Source: Rhabdophis nuchalis
Lineage: Eukaryota > Chordata > Lepidosauria > Squamata > Natricidae
Direction: 5' to 3'
Assembly (NCBI GenBank): GCA_039707465.1
Contig: CM077648.1
Coordinates: 18,511,619-18,575,618, forward strand
Length of the DNA stretch: 64,000 bases
Position numbers and translations under genes: made by a program. Of the stretch, positions 63,010 through 64,000 are shown in pieces. Positions within the stretch are counted from its first letter, which is position 1; the number at the start of each line of letters is the position of its first letter. Under the pieces are notes generated by a model that saw only the letters and a list, made by a program, of their open reading frames with translations, made no database searches and was not told the DNA's origin.

Positions 63010-64000
63010 CAATAGTTTTTTTTTTTTATTGCAAAAGTTTTATTCAGACAAGTTTTCCCCCCTTTTACCCCCCCCGACATATAATATAAAATCACATACA
63101 AAAAGTATACCCCTCACCTCCCCCCGTCTTAAAATAAAATTCTCATTCAAATATTGAGTATTATACCCCCGACCAACATGATATAAATTTAGTGTAAGAT
63201 ACATCAATCTCTCCCTGACACCCTCTTCCAGGTTAAATCAGCATATATACATCATAACATAACCATATCCCATTATACCCATCTCTATATTGCTTATCCA
63301 CTTATATTTCCCCACCCTCCACCCTAACCCACCCCCACCTCCCAGTCAATCCCACCCCCCCTGAGTTCCGCTGTACACCACTTTAAACATTCCAAACATC
63401 CCAGATATTGTTTAATCTATTCACCTATCTATCCAAACATTCCTACCTAAAAGCTACATGGTATTTCCCAGTCTGATATTTATTCTGTATATAATTAATC
63501 CATTTTGCCCATTCCTGCGTGTAGCTCTCCTGCTTCTGGTCTTTTAGGAAAGCTGAAAGTTTTGCCATTTCCGCAAACCCCGCCACTTTTTGAATCCATT
63601 GAGCAATTGTCGGTACAAAATCTTTCTTCCAATGTTGAGCAATCAACAACCTAGCTGCTGTAACCATATACAAAAACAATTTTGTTTCCCCTTTACGAAA
63701 ATCCTTAGTTATGCCCAATAGAAACATTTGCGGGGTAAATTCTAATCTTTTCTTAAATACGTTTTGCATAACCCACCATATTTTTATCCAAAAAGCTTTG
63801 ACCTTATTGCAAGTCCACCACACATGGAAGAAAGTAGCATCTAAACACCCGCATCTCCAGCATTTAGGTTGAAAATTAGGATACATACATGATAATTTCT
63901 TAGGATCCAAATACCATCTATAAAACATTTTATAAAAATTCTCCCTTAAACTTTGTGACTGCGTAAATTTAATATTTTGAACCCATATTTTTTCCCACGT
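63010..64000 (-). mobile_element. L1 LINE 3' end, continuing beyond the window
   Basis: An 11-T run near 63018-63028 is the poly(A) tail in reverse. A C/A-rich minus-strand 3' UTR (63029-63442) precedes the coding end. The element is in minus orientation and runs off the right edge. Confidence 0.88.
63443..64000 (-). CDS. L1 ORF2 C-terminal fragment, open to the window edge
   Basis: The frame is uninterrupted for at least 185 codons from the window edge (TWEKIWVQNIKFTQSQSLRE) to the stop at 63443-63445. It carries the cysteine-rich C-terminal motif of L1 ORF2: CWRCGCLDATFFHVWWTC has C-x2-C, then H-x4-C, followed by FWIKIWWVMQNVFKKRLEF and FLLGITKDFRKGETK, matching the expected block after the motif. 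L1 ORF2 normally supplies endonuclease and reverse transcriptase for retrotransposition; only the end is inside this window. Lack of stops and frameshifts over 560 bp contrasts with the decayed CR1 and BovB copies and suggests a younger insertion. Whether it is full length cannot be seen. Confidence 0.88.
   Translation of the reverse strand, partial: TWEKIWVQNIKFTQSQSLRENFYKMFYRWYLDPKKLSCMYPNFQPKCWRCGCLDATFFHVWWTCNKVKAFWIKIWWVMQNVFKKRLEFTPQMFLLGITKDFRKGETKLFLYMVTAARLLIAQHWKKDFVPTIAQWIQKVAGFAEMAKLSAFLKDQKQESYTQEWAKWINYIQNKYQTGKYHVAFR

Overview
This window looks like intergenic or intronic DNA from a squamate reptile, most likely a snake. I infer this from the repeat content: BovB (RTE), CR1, L2, R4/Dong-like, Rex1-like, L1 and Penelope-like retroelements together, Sauria-type SINEs, many 8-bp-TSD hAT MITEs, and CR1 3' ends running into AATAG microsatellites. 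I see no host protein-coding exon, no rRNA gene and no intact tRNA gene. Every long reading frame I could interpret belongs to a transposable element or is an open frame through a simple repeat.

Layout. 1-10 kb: an LTR copy split by a MITE and a large compound microsatellite, CR1 3' ends, a Sauria SINE and a run of hAT MITEs. 10-23 kb: L2, CR1, BovB and Rex1-like fragments, a Sauria SINE split by a hAT element, and a SINE split by both an LTR and an L2. 24.1-26.3 kb: a rearranged Penelope-like element (PLE) whose tail is present in both orientations around an open GIY-YIG endonuclease frame. 26-45 kb: CR1, Tigger-like MITEs, solo LTRs, an almost intact CR1 C-terminal frame, and a hAT MITE carrying thirteen 41-bp repeats. 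45-51 kb: a minisatellite interrupted by a 1.46-kb hAT element, a split BovB, and a 1.1-kb GGAT/GGGT array. 52-55 kb: a second PLE cluster. 55-62 kb: L2, LTR, a CR1 with a recognisable reverse-transcriptase motif, and four R4-like 3' ends. 63-64 kb: the open C-terminus of an L1 ORF2 on the minus strand, running off the edge.

The main discovery candidate is a set of hammerhead-ribozyme-like motifs. The best is a 41-nt minus-strand motif at 54093-54133 with both conserved core boxes, a perfect 5-bp stem II and a plausible UC cleavage site. A second motif occurs seven times in PLE tails (six at 24-26 kb, one at 54.3 kb), always on the coding strand of the element. Its stem II shows a compensating base-pair change between the two subfamilies. 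Two further repeat families here have the same layout in decayed form. Hammerheads in PLE terminal repeats are known in other organisms, so the class is not new. The particular motifs and their decay pattern deserve checking.

Limits: coordinates of repeat edges are by eye. Family names above the clade level are not database-confirmed. Target-site duplications (TSDs) are quoted only where I could read both copies.
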